64,000 nucleotides of DNA from assembly GCF_030409795.1 (NCBI RefSeq), contig NZ_JAUFQN010000019.1, positions 1,054,001 through 1,118,000 on the forward strand. The letters run 5' to 3'. Shown piece after piece: positions 18,121 through 26,265 of this stretch (its first letter is position 1; each line of letters opens with the position of its first letter). A program made the position numbers and the translations under genes. The notes beneath the pieces were generated by a model that saw only the letters and a list, made by a program, of their open reading frames with translations, made no database searches and had not been told where the DNA came from. The DNA comes from Flavobacterium paronense. Its GTDB lineage: Bacteria > Bacteroidota > Bacteroidia > Flavobacteriales > Flavobacteriaceae.

Positions 18121-18699
18121 AATTCCTAAGAAAGTTTCTATGGAAGAATCACTTCTTTTTAGTTGGTGAGCATATTTAAAATTGTCAATATCACCGAAGA
18201 TTTTAATTACTTCTTTTCTTTGAAGGTTTGTTGGTTTATCTGAAATAGAACTAATGTAGGAACTCCATGGATATTCCAAAGGATGTTCGCAAATAGTATG
18301 ATTTACAGGATTATTATGAATATAGACTATGGTATTTTGAAAATAATTATCATAATTAATTTCCTTTCTTTTAAAAGGTCTTTCAAATAAAGCTCCATGC
18401 CTGTTATAACTTTTGTTGAATGCTTTTGTGTAGGCATTGAATAAATTTGAAAAAGATTGAGAAGGAGGGATTTTCTTTTCGGTTGTGATTTCCTCATTGT
18501 CTTTTATTCTAACCAAAAAGTGAAAGTGATTTTTCATTAAACACCAAGCAAAAGTTTCTGCTATAGGGTCAATATGGGTATCATATAACCTTAAAAAGTG
18601 TTCGTAATTTGAACTTTCTTTGAATAGTATATCACTATTTATTCCTCGATTATAGATGTGGTAGTATTTTCCGATTTCAAGAGGTTGAATTATTTTCAT
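18118..18699 (-). mobile_element. REP-associated tyrosine transposase (RAYT, Y1/HUH family)
   Basis: The encoded protein has 193 residues of the IS200/IS605-type Y1 transposase family. The RAYT start EIGKYYHIYNRGIN is followed by CLMKNHFHFLVRI, which holds the HUH metal-binding pair. FQNTIVYIHNNPVNH carries the candidate catalytic tyrosine, and PLEYPWSSY is a usual RAYT end motif. RAYTs are single-copy domesticated nucleases that process REP palindromes. Here the gene is framed by the palindrome CCTGACAGG...CCTGTCAGG: 13 bp upstream at 18712-18746, at its stop codon, and again at 18029-18063. A distant copy is at 61962-61994. Confidence 0.88.
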
Positions 18700-18711
18700 C
18701 GTTGTATCTTC

Positions 18712-18746
18712 TAGACCTGACAGGTTTTTAAAACCTGTCAGGTCTA
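18712..18746. repeat. 35-bp palindrome upstream of the RAYT gene
   Basis: The arms are TAGACCTGACAGGTTTT and AAAACCTGTCAGGTCTA. It shares the core of the copies downstream of the gene but has compensatory changes at its ends (AGAC/GTCT), so base pairing is retained. Confidence 0.9.
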
Positions 18747-18798
18747 CAAAAATAGAAATGAAATTTTAAAGGGTGTTACACTTTAAGTGTACATTTTA
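18747..18798. repeat. 52-bp dispersed repeat, copy A
   Basis: This directly follows the RAYT palindrome and matches 19531-19582 at 47 of 52 positions by eye. It contains the imperfect palindrome TACACTTTAAGTGTA, which in the other copy is TACACTAAAAGTGTA. The two copies flank the DNA glycosylase gene in the same orientation. Confidence 0.85.
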
Positions 18799-18814
18799 CC
18801 CGTGATAGTTTGGT

Positions 18815-19297
18815 TTAATTTTCCACTATCTGCTTCCACGCTTCCAATTTCCTTTGAAAAGAAAACCCTGCATTGGCTGGGCTGGTTGAGGGTAAGGTTA
18901 CCAAAGTATAACTGTTGTCCACGGTAACATATTTTTTAAAGAACTTAGCAGCCTGTTGTCCATTAAAAAAGATGTGGGTAATATATGGGTGGGTTTTTAA
19001 GAAGTCATCAAAATCATTGGGCACTTCCTTTAAGATGGCACTATCCAGACTACCCTGGCGTTCGCAAGCCTGCAAGACATCCCATAGGGCGATACGATTA
19101 GTGAGGATGAGGTTTTTCTTTGTTTGATAATCGGTGCTGTAGGACTCGTTGCAAAGGGTAAACAACAGTTGCCAAAAATGATTCCGACGGTTTCCGTAAT
19201 ATTCGTTCAATGCTAAGGACTGTGCTCCGGGCATCGTGCCTAGAATTAGGATTTTGGCAGTAGTATCAGCGATAGATGGGAAGGATTGGATTGTCAT
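18815..19297 (-). CDS. DNA-deoxyinosine glycosylase (uracil-DNA glycosylase superfamily, family 6-like)
   Basis: A 160-residue enzyme of the UDG superfamily. Motif 1 is ILILGTMPGAQSL near residues 16-28, where the usual GxxPG is present. NEYYGNRRNHFW follows, as in hypoxanthine-DNA glycosylases, and motif 2 is LPSTSPANAGF near 137. It excises deaminated adenine (hypoxanthine), and possibly uracil, to start base-excision repair. The length is normal. It sits between two copies of a 52-bp repeat and beside the RAYT gene, which may mean the segment was acquired or duplicated. Confidence 0.85.
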   Translation of the reverse strand: MTIQSFPSIADTTAKILILGTMPGAQSLALNEYYGNRRNHFWQLLFTLCNESYSTDYQTKKNLILTNRIALWDVLQACERQGSLDSAILKEVPNDFDDFLKTHPYITHIFFNGQQAAKFFKKYVTVDNSYTLVTLPSTSPANAGFSFQRKLEAWKQIVEN

Positions 19298-19321
19298 GGG
19301 CTTGCAATTTACAAACTTAAC

Positions 19322-19516
19322 TTTTATTAATCCCTTTAGGGATTCAATTTAGGTAGAAAGAATTGGTAGTATTAGGAGAAATCCCTTTAGGGATGATATA
19401 ATCTGTGTCGGCTTATAAAAACATATCGTTGTGTAATTAATAATATATCATCCCTAGTGGGACTTTTTTGTTTGTTTGATTATTTTCTACCCTAATTAAA
19501 TCCCTAACGGGATTAT
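19322..19516. repeat. Two inverted REP/BIME-like elements
   Basis: Palindromes AATCCCTTTAGGGATT (19329-19344) and ATCCCTTTAGGGAT (19381-19394) form one unit in reverse orientation. ATCCCTAGTGGGA (19450) and AATCCCTAACGGGATT (19499-19514) form another in forward orientation. Both keep the TTCTACC spacer motif. A block GCTTATAAAAACATATCG (19411-19428) before the forward unit matches the one near 17250. This explains most of the 388-bp gap 19298-19685. Confidence 0.72.
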
Positions 19517-19530
19517 TTATAATTGGTCTC

Positions 19531-19582
19531 CAAAAATAGTAATGGAATTTTAAATGGTGTTACACTAAAAGTGTACATTTTA
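19531..19582. repeat. 52-bp dispersed repeat, copy B
   Basis: This is the partner of 18747-18798 in the same orientation, with about five substitutions. It starts CAAAAATAGTAATGGAATTT and ends AAGTGTACATTTTA. It is followed by ACACCCACT...AGTGAGTG, a weak hairpin, and by TCCCGCCTGCGCGGGA near 19626, a palindrome related to the one inside mutB. Confidence 0.85.
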
Positions 19583-19685
19583 AATAAAAAACACCCACTG
19601 TGAAGTGAGTGCTTGATGTTATGGATTCCCGCCTGCGCGGGACACGAGAGCTTGCTCGACTGAACGTAGTTAAAGACAGTAAAAG

Positions 19686-21866
19686 TTAATCTTGTAGTAA
19701 CACCTCCAAAATACTAATTGCAGCATCGCTAATTCTGGTTCCGGGGCCAAATACGGCTACGGCTCCGGCGTCAAAAAGGAACTGGTAATCTTGTGCGGGT
19801 ATTACACCACCAACAATAACCATGATGTCTTCGCGACCGTATTTCTTAAGCTCTTCTATTACTTGCGGAACTAGGGTTTTATGACCGGCAGCTAGAGAGG
19901 AAACGCCGAGGATGTGCACGTCGTTTTCTACAGCTTGTTTGGCAGCTTCCTGTGGGGTTTGGAATAAAGGTCCGATGTCGACATCAAAGCCTACATCGGC
20001 ATATCCTGTGGCTACTACTTTGGCACCACGGTCGTGACCGTCCTGTCCCATTTTGGCAATCATGATACGCGGACGACGACCTTCTTTCTTGGCGAAAGCG
20101 TCGGCTAATTGTTTGGCTTTTTCAAAGCTTTTATCGTTCTTGATTTCTTTACTGTACACGCCGCTGAATGATCTGATTTGTGCTTTATAGCGACCGAAAA
20201 CTACTTCTAAGGCATCACTGATTTCTCCTAGTGTGGCTCGGTTTCGGGCTGCTTCTACGGCTAAAGATAATAAATTATTGTCATTACCGCTATTGTCATT
20301 CCCGCGTAGGCGGGAATCTCCTGTATTATCCGTAAATGCGTTCTTAGCTGCTTCGGTTAAATTTGCCAGGCATTCTTTTACCTTTTCGGTATTGCGGGTG
20401 GCTTTGATTTGTTCTAATTGCTCGATTTGCTGTTTGCGCACCATTTGGTTATCGACATCCAGGATTTGCAATGGGTCTTCTTTATCCAAACGGTATTTGT
20501 TGACTCCGACAATAATATCCTGTGTGCTGTCGATACGTGCTTGTTTGCGAGCGGCGGCTTCTTCGATGCGGAGTTTTGGAATTCCGGCTTCTATGGCTTT
20601 GGTCATTCCGCCAAGAGATTCCACTTCTTCAATTAGTGCCCAGGCTTTTTCGGTAATTTCTGCGGTAAGCTTTTCTACATAGTAACTACCGGCCCAAGGG
20701 TCGACTGTTTTGCAGATTTTGGTTTCTTCCTGTAGGTATATTTGTGTGTTACGTGCAATACGTGCTGAGAAGTCCGTTGGCAATGCAATCGCTTCATCTA
20801 AGGCATTGGTATGCAAGGATTGGGTTCCGCCAAAGGCTGCTGCAGCGGCTTCAATTGCGGTACGTGCTACATTATTGAAAGGGTCTTGCTCTGTTAAACT
20901 CCAGCCCGAAGTTTGACAATGTGTTCTTAATGCTAATGATTTTTCGTCTTTAGGACTGAATTGTTTTAGGAGTTTGGCCCAAAGCATTCTACCAGCACGC
21001 ATCTTAGCGATTTCCATAAAATGATTCATTCCGATAGCCCAAAAGAACGATAGGCGTGGAGCGAACTCATCGATTTTCATTCCCGTTGCTAAACCGGTAC
21101 GTATGTATTCTAAACCATCTGCTAAAGTGTACGCTAACTCAATGTCGGCTGTAGCACCAGCTTCCTGCATGTGGTAACCTGAGATGGATATCGAGTTGAA
21201 CTTTGGCATGTACTTGCTGGTATATTCAAAGATATCGGCTATGATTTTCATCGATGGCGTTGGCGGATAGATGTAGGTATTACGCACCATAAACTCCTTT
21301 AGGATATCGTTTTGTATGGTTCCCGAAAGTAATTCGGTTGCCACACCTTGTTCTTCAGCAGCTACTATATAGAAAGCCATGATGGGCAAAACGGCACCGT
21401 TCATGGTCATAGAAACCGACATTTCATCTAACGGGATTTGGTCGAATAAGACTTTCATATCTTCGACAGAATCAATAGCAACGCCCGCTTTTCCGACATC
21501 GCCCACTACACGTTCATGATCCGAATCGTAGCCACGGTGCGTTGCTAAATCGAATGCTACAGATAATCCTTTTTGCCCTGCGGCAAGATTTCTTCTATAA
21601 AAAGCATTACTTTCTTCGGCAGTTGAGAACCCGGCATACTGACGGATGGTCCATGGTCGACGTACATACATCGTTGCATAAGGACCACGAAGGTTAGGGG
21701 CAAAGCCTGCTCCGAAACCAATGTGTTCAAGGTTTTCGATGTCGGCTTCCGTGTAGGAAGGTTTGAGTTCGATGCCTTCGGCGGTACTATAGTTGTTGGT
21801 GGGCAAACTTTTACTTTCAGCCTTTTGGCTATTACTTAGCTTTATGTGTTGGATATTTTTTCTCAT
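19686..21866 (-). CDS. mutB: Methylmalonyl-CoA mutase large (catalytic, B12-binding) subunit
   Basis: A 726-residue adenosylcobalamin enzyme that interconverts methylmalonyl-CoA and succinyl-CoA (propionate and odd-chain metabolism). The N-terminal TIM barrel shows [20 protein letters not shown] and the C-terminal B12 domain has the base-off motif [11 protein letters not shown] near residue 602. Between them, near 518-528, is [11 protein letters not shown]. It is encoded by a palindromic intergenic repeat that has entered the frame without breaking it, in the flexible linker. The subunit partner is encoded upstream, separated by a toxin-antitoxin pair. Confidence 0.94.
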   Translation of the reverse strand: MRKNIQHIKLSNSQKAESKSLPTNNYSTAEGIELKPSYTEADIENLEHIGFGAGFAPNLRGPYATMYVRRPWTIRQYAGFSTAEESNAFYRRNLAAGQKGLSVAFDLATHRGYDSDHERVVGDVGKAGVAIDSVEDMKVLFDQIPLDEMSVSMTMNGAVLPIMAFYIVAAEEQGVATELLSGTIQNDILKEFMVRNTYIYPPTPSMKIIADIFEYTSKYMPKFNSISISGYHMQEAGATADIELAYTLADGLEYIRTGLATGMKIDEFAPRLSFFWAIGMNHFMEIAKMRAGRMLWAKLLKQFSPKDEKSLALRTHCQTSGWSLTEQDPFNNVARTAIEAAAAAFGGTQSLHTNALDEAIALPTDFSARIARNTQIYLQEETKICKTVDPWAGSYYVEKLTAEITEKAWALIEEVESLGGMTKAIEAGIPKLRIEEAAARKQARIDSTQDIIVGVNKYRLDKEDPLQILDVDNQMVRKQQIEQLEQIKATRNTEKVKECLANLTEAAKNAFTDNTGDSRLRGNDNSGNDNNLLSLAVEAARNRATLGEISDALEVVFGRYKAQIRSFSGVYSKEIKNDKSFEKAKQLADAFAKKEGRRPRIMIAKMGQDGHDRGAKVVATGYADVGFDVDIGPLFQTPQEAAKQAVENDVHILGVSSLAAGHKTLVPQVIEELKKYGREDIMVIVGGVIPAQDYQFLFDAGAVAVFGPGTRISDAAISILEVLLQD
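20298..20317. repeat. Palindromic repeat element inserted in the mutB reading frame
   Basis: ATTCCCGCGTAGGCGGGAAT is a 20-bp palindrome whose GC-rich stem differs from the surrounding DNA. It is read in frame as DSRLRGN. A relative (TCCCGCCTGCGCGGGA) lies in the intergenic DNA at about 19626-19641, just past the mutB stop. Confidence 0.8.
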
Positions 21867-21877
21867 AGTTTAAAAAA

Positions 21878-22171
21878 CTATTTAGGATATTTTTTTGAAT
21901 TTTTTGATGTATGAAAACAAGATAGAATCTTTATGGTTTTATTATCTACATCAACTACATAAAATAATAAAAACGGGAATATTTTTAGAGGAACTGCTCT
22001 GTAATTTTTATGTTTTATTTGATAATTTGGATTTAATTTAAGCGTATTATATGTTGCTTTTAGTTCGGTGAAGAATTTTAAAGCAAGTGTTATGTTTATT
22101 TCTGCATAATAGTCAGTTGCGTTTTCAATTTCATCTTGTGCTTTTTTAGAAACAATAATTTTAAAACCCAT
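21878..22171 (-). CDS. ParE/RelE-family toxin of a type II toxin-antitoxin pair
   Basis: A 97-residue protein with the ParE plan: IIVSKKAQDEIENATDYYAE at the N-terminus, central helices (ALKFFTELKATYNTLK), NYRAVPLKIFPFLLFYVVD and a strand TIKILSCFHTSKN. These toxins block gyrase (ParE) or cleave mRNA (RelE); which applies is not decided here. Its start overlaps the antitoxin end by 11 bp. The pair lies between mutA and mutB, leaving 11 bases to mutB, which must be transcribed through or from it. Confidence 0.85.
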   Translation of the reverse strand: MGFKIIVSKKAQDEIENATDYYAEINITLALKFFTELKATYNTLKLNPNYQIKHKNYRAVPLKIFPFLLFYVVDVDNKTIKILSCFHTSKNSKKYPK

Positions 22172-22397
22172 ATTTTTCTTTAATTCTATTTAAAGATTCA
22201 GATGACTTTATGTATTCAGATTCCGGTTCATTTGCTCTGTCATCTAAAAGTTTTATTTGATTGTCTGAAAGTTGAAAATCATTTTCGTTTTTGGCTATGA
22301 TTATTACTTCTACTTCCTCTGCCGTAAAATTGTCAGGTAAAGTTATGTTTATCTGATGATTTTTAACTTTTACAAATTGTCTGATAGCTTCCATCAT
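22161..22397 (-). CDS. Antitoxin partner of the ParE/RelE toxin
   Basis: A 78-residue acidic protein. The first part (IRQFVKVKNHQINITLPDNF, then EEVEVIIIAK) looks like a short beta-rich DNA-binding or dimerisation module. The C-terminal tail (LLDDRANEPESEYIKSSESL) looks like the extended toxin-wrapping segment. It precedes and overlaps the toxin gene, as expected for a type II antitoxin. The start may be the first or second of two adjacent Met codons. It begins 24 bases after the mutA stop. Confidence 0.8.
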   Translation of the reverse strand: MMEAIRQFVKVKNHQINITLPDNFTAEEVEVIIIAKNENDFQLSDNQIKLLDDRANEPESEYIKSSESLNRIKEKYGF

Positions 22398-22421
22398 TTT
22401 CTTTTTGTGAATTTACGAAAA

Positions 22422-23795
22422 TTATTCTTTTTCTAATCGTTCCTGTTCTAACTTTTCAGCCAAACGCTTTTCAATAATCGGTGTGATTAAGGTTTTACGT
22501 GGATTTTGTTTTAGGAATGGAAACAATTCCAAATCGTGTTTCATTTTATCATTCTTGTTGGGGTATTTGTTGGTTCCCAATAAAACTTCTTTTCCTGAAT
22601 CAAACAATTCCTGTTCCTTGGCGGCGCTTTCGCTGATTTTCTTTTGGATGTTGCCATCGATGAGTTGGGTAATGAAGCCCCCTTTTTCTTCGATTTCCTT
22701 GAATAATAGCAAAGCCTTTTCGGCTAGTTGTTCGGTTACCGATTCGATGTAATAGGCTCCATCAGCTGGATTACTGACTTTGTCAAAATAACTTTCGTGT
22801 TTTAAAACCAATAATTGGTTTCGTGCAATTCGGTCACCAAATTCGTTGTCTTTATGGTATAAAGCGTCATAAGGCAGATTGGCAACTGCATCGGCACCGC
22901 CTAGAATAGCACTCATGCACTCGGTAGTAGTGCGCAACATATTGACATTGTAATCGTATAAAGTCTTGTTCCGTTTGGTTGGTGTGGCAATGATATGGCA
23001 ATCAAAAGTGTGCTTGTATTCGGCTGCCAAGGTGTTGAACAATAAACGCAAGGCTCTTAGTTTTGCTATTTCGAAAAAATAGTTTGTTCCAACAGCAACT
23101 TCAATTGTTATAGGTTGGCTTATGCTTTTGATTCGGTTGAAATATTCATTGACGTGTGCTAAAGTATAGGCGAGTTGCTGTACCATATTGGCACCGGCGT
23201 TTTGGTAGAGGGAGGCATTGATATTAACCATCCCGCCTTTCAGGCAAACCTCAAGTGGGTAATCCTTTGAGATAATGTTTAGTTTTTCAAAGTCTTTGTC
23301 ACCGTTTTCGAACCAGTTTCCGTCTTTGGCTAGTTGCCCAATAGGGTCAAGTTGGATGATACACTTCGCGTTATTTTTGGCTGCAAATTCATTAATTTTA
23401 GTTACGAAATCGATTGATAGAAAAGGCAAATAAAAAAAATAGGGAGTATCTCCTAAAGGAAGATTTTGCATTAAGTCGGTTACGATAACATTCTCATTTT
23501 CAATTGTAAAACGTATGCTTTCGGCACCACGGGTTAAAGATTCCAGGGCTCTTTTATTAGATAAAGCAACATCATGAACATAGATGTTTTGAAGGATTTC
23601 AAAAGGTTTGGTGTTTTCCTTTAGGGTGTATTTTATTTCCGTTTCATCTTCGTGATAAAAGGGCCTAACCTTTATCCCTTCCAGACTTTCCCATACTAAT
23701 GTGTCGTTGTAATCGGCTCCTTTTAGTTCGTATTGAATTTGTTGTTTCCATTGTTTTGAGGAAACAGGTTCGAAAGCATCAAATAACTTAGCCAT
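22422..23795 (-). CDS. mutA: Methylmalonyl-CoA mutase small subunit
   Basis: A 457-residue non-catalytic partner of the mutase. It keeps the barrel fold of the large subunit (SSKQWKQQIQYELKGADYND at the start, then TTECMSAILGGADAVANLPY and SYFDKVSNPADGAYYIE) but has no C-terminal cobalamin domain and no DxHxxG. The shorter length is usual for Bacteroidota small subunits. It follows the FtsB-like gene by 9 bases, so the order udk, ftsB-like, mutA, TA pair, mutB looks like one transcription unit. Confidence 0.92.
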   Translation of the reverse strand: MAKLFDAFEPVSSKQWKQQIQYELKGADYNDTLVWESLEGIKVRPFYHEDETEIKYTLKENTKPFEILQNIYVHDVALSNKRALESLTRGAESIRFTIENENVIVTDLMQNLPLGDTPYFFYLPFLSIDFVTKINEFAAKNNAKCIIQLDPIGQLAKDGNWFENGDKDFEKLNIISKDYPLEVCLKGGMVNINASLYQNAGANMVQQLAYTLAHVNEYFNRIKSISQPITIEVAVGTNYFFEIAKLRALRLLFNTLAAEYKHTFDCHIIATPTKRNKTLYDYNVNMLRTTTECMSAILGGADAVANLPYDALYHKDNEFGDRIARNQLLVLKHESYFDKVSNPADGAYYIESVTEQLAEKALLLFKEIEEKGGFITQLIDGNIQKKISESAAKEQELFDSGKEVLLGTNKYPNKNDKMKHDLELFPFLKQNPRKTLITPIIEKRLAEKLEQERLEKE

Positions 23796-23804
23796 AATGT
23801 TACC

Positions 23805-24158
23805 TTATAAAGATTTAGAATTTGTTTTTTCGTCCTTGATAGAATCGCCTTCAAATTCGATGATGTAAATATCTTCGCTATCGCGTTTCATATAGTATTT
23901 TTCGCGGGCGTATTTTTCTTGCAGATCAGGATTTTTAAGTTCTTTGATGTTTTCTTCATCTTTTTTGATTTCGTCCTGATAGTATTTTTTATTGTCTTCG
24001 AGTTCGTTGAGTTGTTTGTTTAGGATTCGGTGTTCCATATAGGAAGTATTGTCTAAAAACAACATCCAAACGGTAAAAAAAACCAATACAATAACGTATC
24101 TGTTTCCGAGAATTTTCAGAATAGGATAGGCATTCGTTAGGTTTTTAAAGTAACTCAT
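23805..24158 (-). CDS. FtsB/DivIC-like septum formation initiator protein
   Basis: A 117-residue bitopic membrane protein. A single membrane segment spans about residues 20-38 (YVIVLVFFTVWMLFLD), and a coiled coil covers about 45-80 (LNKQLNELEDNKKYYQDEI). The conserved cell-division end motif follows: NPDLQEKYAREKYYMKRDSE. It would join the FtsQ-FtsL-FtsB complex of the divisome. It is packed between udk (1-base gap) and mutA. Confidence 0.88.
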   Translation of the reverse strand: MSYFKNLTNAYPILKILGNRYVIVLVFFTVWMLFLDNTSYMEHRILNKQLNELEDNKKYYQDEIKKDEENIKELKNPDLQEKYAREKYYMKRDSEDIYIIEFEGDSIKDEKTNSKSL

Positions 24159-24159
24159 T

Positions 24160-24768
24160 TTAGGTAATTCTTTGATTGATAACGGCTCTTACAACATCAA
24201 TTGCCACGGTATTGTATTTGTCATTAGGAATTATAATATCAGCAAATCCTTTTGTAGGCTCAATAAACTGCTGGTGCATTGGTTTCAAGGTCGTTTGGTA
24301 GCGGTTTAACACTTCTTCCATATCCCGTCCACGTTCGGCAATGTCTCTTTTTAACCGGCGTATTAAACGTTCGTCAGAATCGGCGTGAACAAATATTTTA
24401 ACATCAAACATTTCTCTTAGTTCTGGGTTGGCCAAAATTAGGATGCCTTCTACAATCATTACTTTTCTGGGATGCGTGATGATGGAATTGTCTGTTCGGT
24501 TGTGTGTTACGAATGAATACAAAGGCTGTTCAATGATTTCACCTTTTTTTAAGGCAGCAAGATGTTGGACTAACAATTCGAAATCGATGGCGCGAGGATG
24601 ATCAAAATTGATAAGTGCTCTTTCTTCAAAACTCAGGTTATTATTTTCTCTGTAATAAGAGTCTTGCGAGATTACACCCACTTCGGTCTCGGGTAATTCA
24701 TTAATAATCTGTTGTACAACAGTTGTTTTTCCACTTCCGGTACCGCCAGCAATTCCAATAATTAACAT
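24160..24768 (-). CDS. udk: Uridine kinase
   Basis: A 202-residue P-loop kinase that phosphorylates uridine and cytidine in pyrimidine salvage. Walker A is GIAGGTGSGKTT at residues 5-16. It also has VISQDSYYRE, NFDHPRAIDFELL, the specificity motif YSFVTHNRT and ERLIRRLKRDIAERGRD with the lid arginines. The length is standard. It is the first gene of the run that continues into ftsB and the mutase genes. Confidence 0.93.
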   Translation of the reverse strand: MLIIGIAGGTGSGKTTVVQQIINELPETEVGVISQDSYYRENNNLSFEERALINFDHPRAIDFELLVQHLAALKKGEIIEQPLYSFVTHNRTDNSIITHPRKVMIVEGILILANPELREMFDVKIFVHADSDERLIRRLKRDIAERGRDMEEVLNRYQTTLKPMHQQFIEPTKGFADIIIPNDKYNTVAIDVVRAVINQRIT

Positions 24769-24886
24769 AAATAGTTGTGTAGATTAGTTTCAACAAAAAT
24801 AGAAATTATATCGGAAGTTTTTAGAGAAAAGATAATAGAAAATAGAGAAAAGGAAAAAGAGGTAAGAATCAAGAATCAAGAATAAA

Positions 24887-24917
24887 AAAATCCCTTCTGT
24901 AAAACAGAAAGGATTCA
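24887..24917 (-). terminator. Terminator downstream of tRNA-Pro
   Basis: On the minus strand AATCCTTTCTGT pairs with ACAGAAGGGATT (one mismatch), followed by a T run. It begins about five bases after the tRNA 3' end. Confidence 0.78.
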
Positions 24918-24921
24918 TTTG

Positions 24922-24996
24922 TCGGGGTGGCAGGATTCGAACCTGCGGCCTCCTGCTCCCAAAGCAGGCGCGATAACCGGGCTACGCTACACCCCG
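24922..24996 (-). tRNA. tRNA-Pro (anticodon TGG)
   Basis: Read on the minus strand, the 7-bp acceptor CGGGGTG pairs with CACCCCG. The anticodon loop CTTTGGGA between CTGCT and AGCAG arms gives TGG, and the T arm is GCAGGTTCGAATCCTGC. The discriminator is A and CCA is not encoded. About 75 nt. Confidence 0.95.
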
Positions 24997-25117
24997 AAAG
25001 CGAATGCAAATATAATACTAAAAATCAGTTCACAAAATGTTTTTCAACAATAATCTAATCTTATTCACAAATTGCGTTTAGCGATTGTTTAGCGAATTTA
25101 TTTTCGACTTAAAAGTT

Positions 25118-25125
25118 TACCTTTG
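25118..25125 (+). promoter_or_regulatory. -7 element of trxB
   Basis: TACCTTTG matches TAnnTTTG exactly, 23 bases before the chosen ATG at 25148. It lies inside the longer open frame that starts at 25085, which argues against that upstream start. No TTG at the ideal distance was seen. Confidence 0.6.
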
Positions 25126-25147
25126 CGACCAAATTAAACTACAGATT

Positions 25148-26092
25148 ATGTCAGCGATTGAAAAAATAAAATGCTTAATTATAGGTTCGGGGCCTGCGGG
25201 TTATACTGCAGCGATTTATGCGGCCAGAGCTAATATGAATCCCGTGTTATATCAGGGAACACAACCTGGTGGTCAGTTAACTACGACGAATGAAGTGGAA
25301 AATTGGCCTGGAAATCCCGAAGGTATTACGGGTCCGGAAATGATGATTAATATTATGGAACAAGCCAAACGTTTTGGAACTGATGTTCGAGATGGTTGGG
25401 CTACGAAAGTAGATTTTTCAGGTAGTATTCATAAAGTTTGGATAAACGATACTAAAGAAATTCATGCTGAAACCGTGATTATTTCTACAGGTGCTTCCGC
25501 TAAATATTTAGGATTGCCTTCGGAGCAACATTATTTGCAAATGGGTGGTGGCGTTTCGGCCTGTGCGGTTTGTGATGGTTTCTTTTATAGAAATCAGGAA
25601 GTAGTGATTGTTGGTGCCGGAGATTCGGCTTGTGAAGAAGCACATTACTTATCTAAGCTTTGTAAAAAAGTTACTATGTTGGTGCGAAGTGAAAAATTCA
25701 GGGCTTCTAAAATCATGGAAGCGCGTGTTCGCAAAACCGAGAATATTACCATATTGATGAATCATGATACGGTTGAAGTATTGGGAGATGGGCAAGTGGT
25801 GACTGCAGTAAAAGCAAAAAATAAAACAACCGGTGAAGTTTTTGATATTCCGGCGACTGGTTTCTTTGTGGCTATTGGACACCAACCAAACACTGCTATT
25901 TTTGCAGACTATTTGAATTTGGATGAAACGGGCTATATCATTAATGAACCAGGAACCTCTAAAACTAATGTAGAGGGAGTTTTTGTGGGTGGTGATGCGG
26001 CAGATCATGTATACCGTCAGGCGATAACTGCAGCAGGTACGGGTTGTATGGCAGCTTTGGATGCGGAACGTTATTTGGCTTCTTTAGAGTAG
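25148..26092 (+). CDS. trxB: Thioredoxin-disulfide reductase
   Basis: A flavoenzyme of 314 residues from the ATG at 25148 (MSAIEKIKCLIIG). FAD-binding GSGPAGYTAAIYAAR is at the N-terminus. The redox centre CAVC is followed by DG near residues 141-146, an NADPH-binding GAGDSACEEA lies near 160, and the FAD end motif GVFVGGDAAD is near 280. It reduces thioredoxin with NADPH. The open frame extends to 25085, but the promoter -7 box lies in that extension. A bidirectional terminator follows the gene at 26225. Confidence 0.95.
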   Translation: MSAIEKIKCLIIGSGPAGYTAAIYAARANMNPVLYQGTQPGGQLTTTNEVENWPGNPEGITGPEMMINIMEQAKRFGTDVRDGWATKVDFSGSIHKVWINDTKEIHAETVIISTGASAKYLGLPSEQHYLQMGGGVSACAVCDGFFYRNQEVVIVGAGDSACEEAHYLSKLCKKVTMLVRSEKFRASKIMEARVRKTENITILMNHDTVEVLGDGQVVTAVKAKNKTTGEVFDIPATGFFVAIGHQPNTAIFADYLNLDETGYIINEPGTSKTNVEGVFVGGDAADHVYRQAITAAGTGCMAALDAERYLASLE

Positions 26093-26224
26093 TCTACAAT
26101 GCCCTTTTGCGGATGTCCACTTATTCAGATTGCTGGTTAACAAGGACTACTCCGCCCTTTACCGAATGTCTACTGGACATTCTCCTCTTAATATCAAACC
26201 CCTCAAGAGGGGAATAAGCATAAC

Positions 26225-26265
26225 AAAAAATCCCGTCTAGTTTTTTGAACCAGACGGGATTTTTT
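26225..26265. terminator. Bidirectional terminator between trxB and a GIN-domain gene
   Basis: AAAAAATCCCGTCT pairs with AGACGGGATTTTTT around a 13-base loop. The stem end touches the stop codon of the minus-strand GIN-domain gene at 26264. Confidence 0.88.

Noticed and set aside
17236..19520. CRISPR array from repeated ATCCCTA...GGGAT motifs
   Set aside because: Spacing is irregular, orientation changes, spacer parts are themselves conserved, and no cas gene is near. The pattern fits REP/BIME elements.
20233..20916. Plus-strand ORFs of 149, 72 and 68 residues
   Set aside because: They run antisense through mutB, which has full domain support on the minus strand.
19686..24768. Cobalamin riboswitch ahead of the mutase genes
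   Set aside because: No long leader or B12-box-like sequence is seen; mutA follows ftsB-like and udk genes with 9 and 1-bp gaps, and mutB follows the toxin-antitoxin genes.
25649..26008. 119-residue minus-strand ORF
   Set aside because: It is antisense to trxB, whose FAD, NADPH and CxxC motifs are intact.
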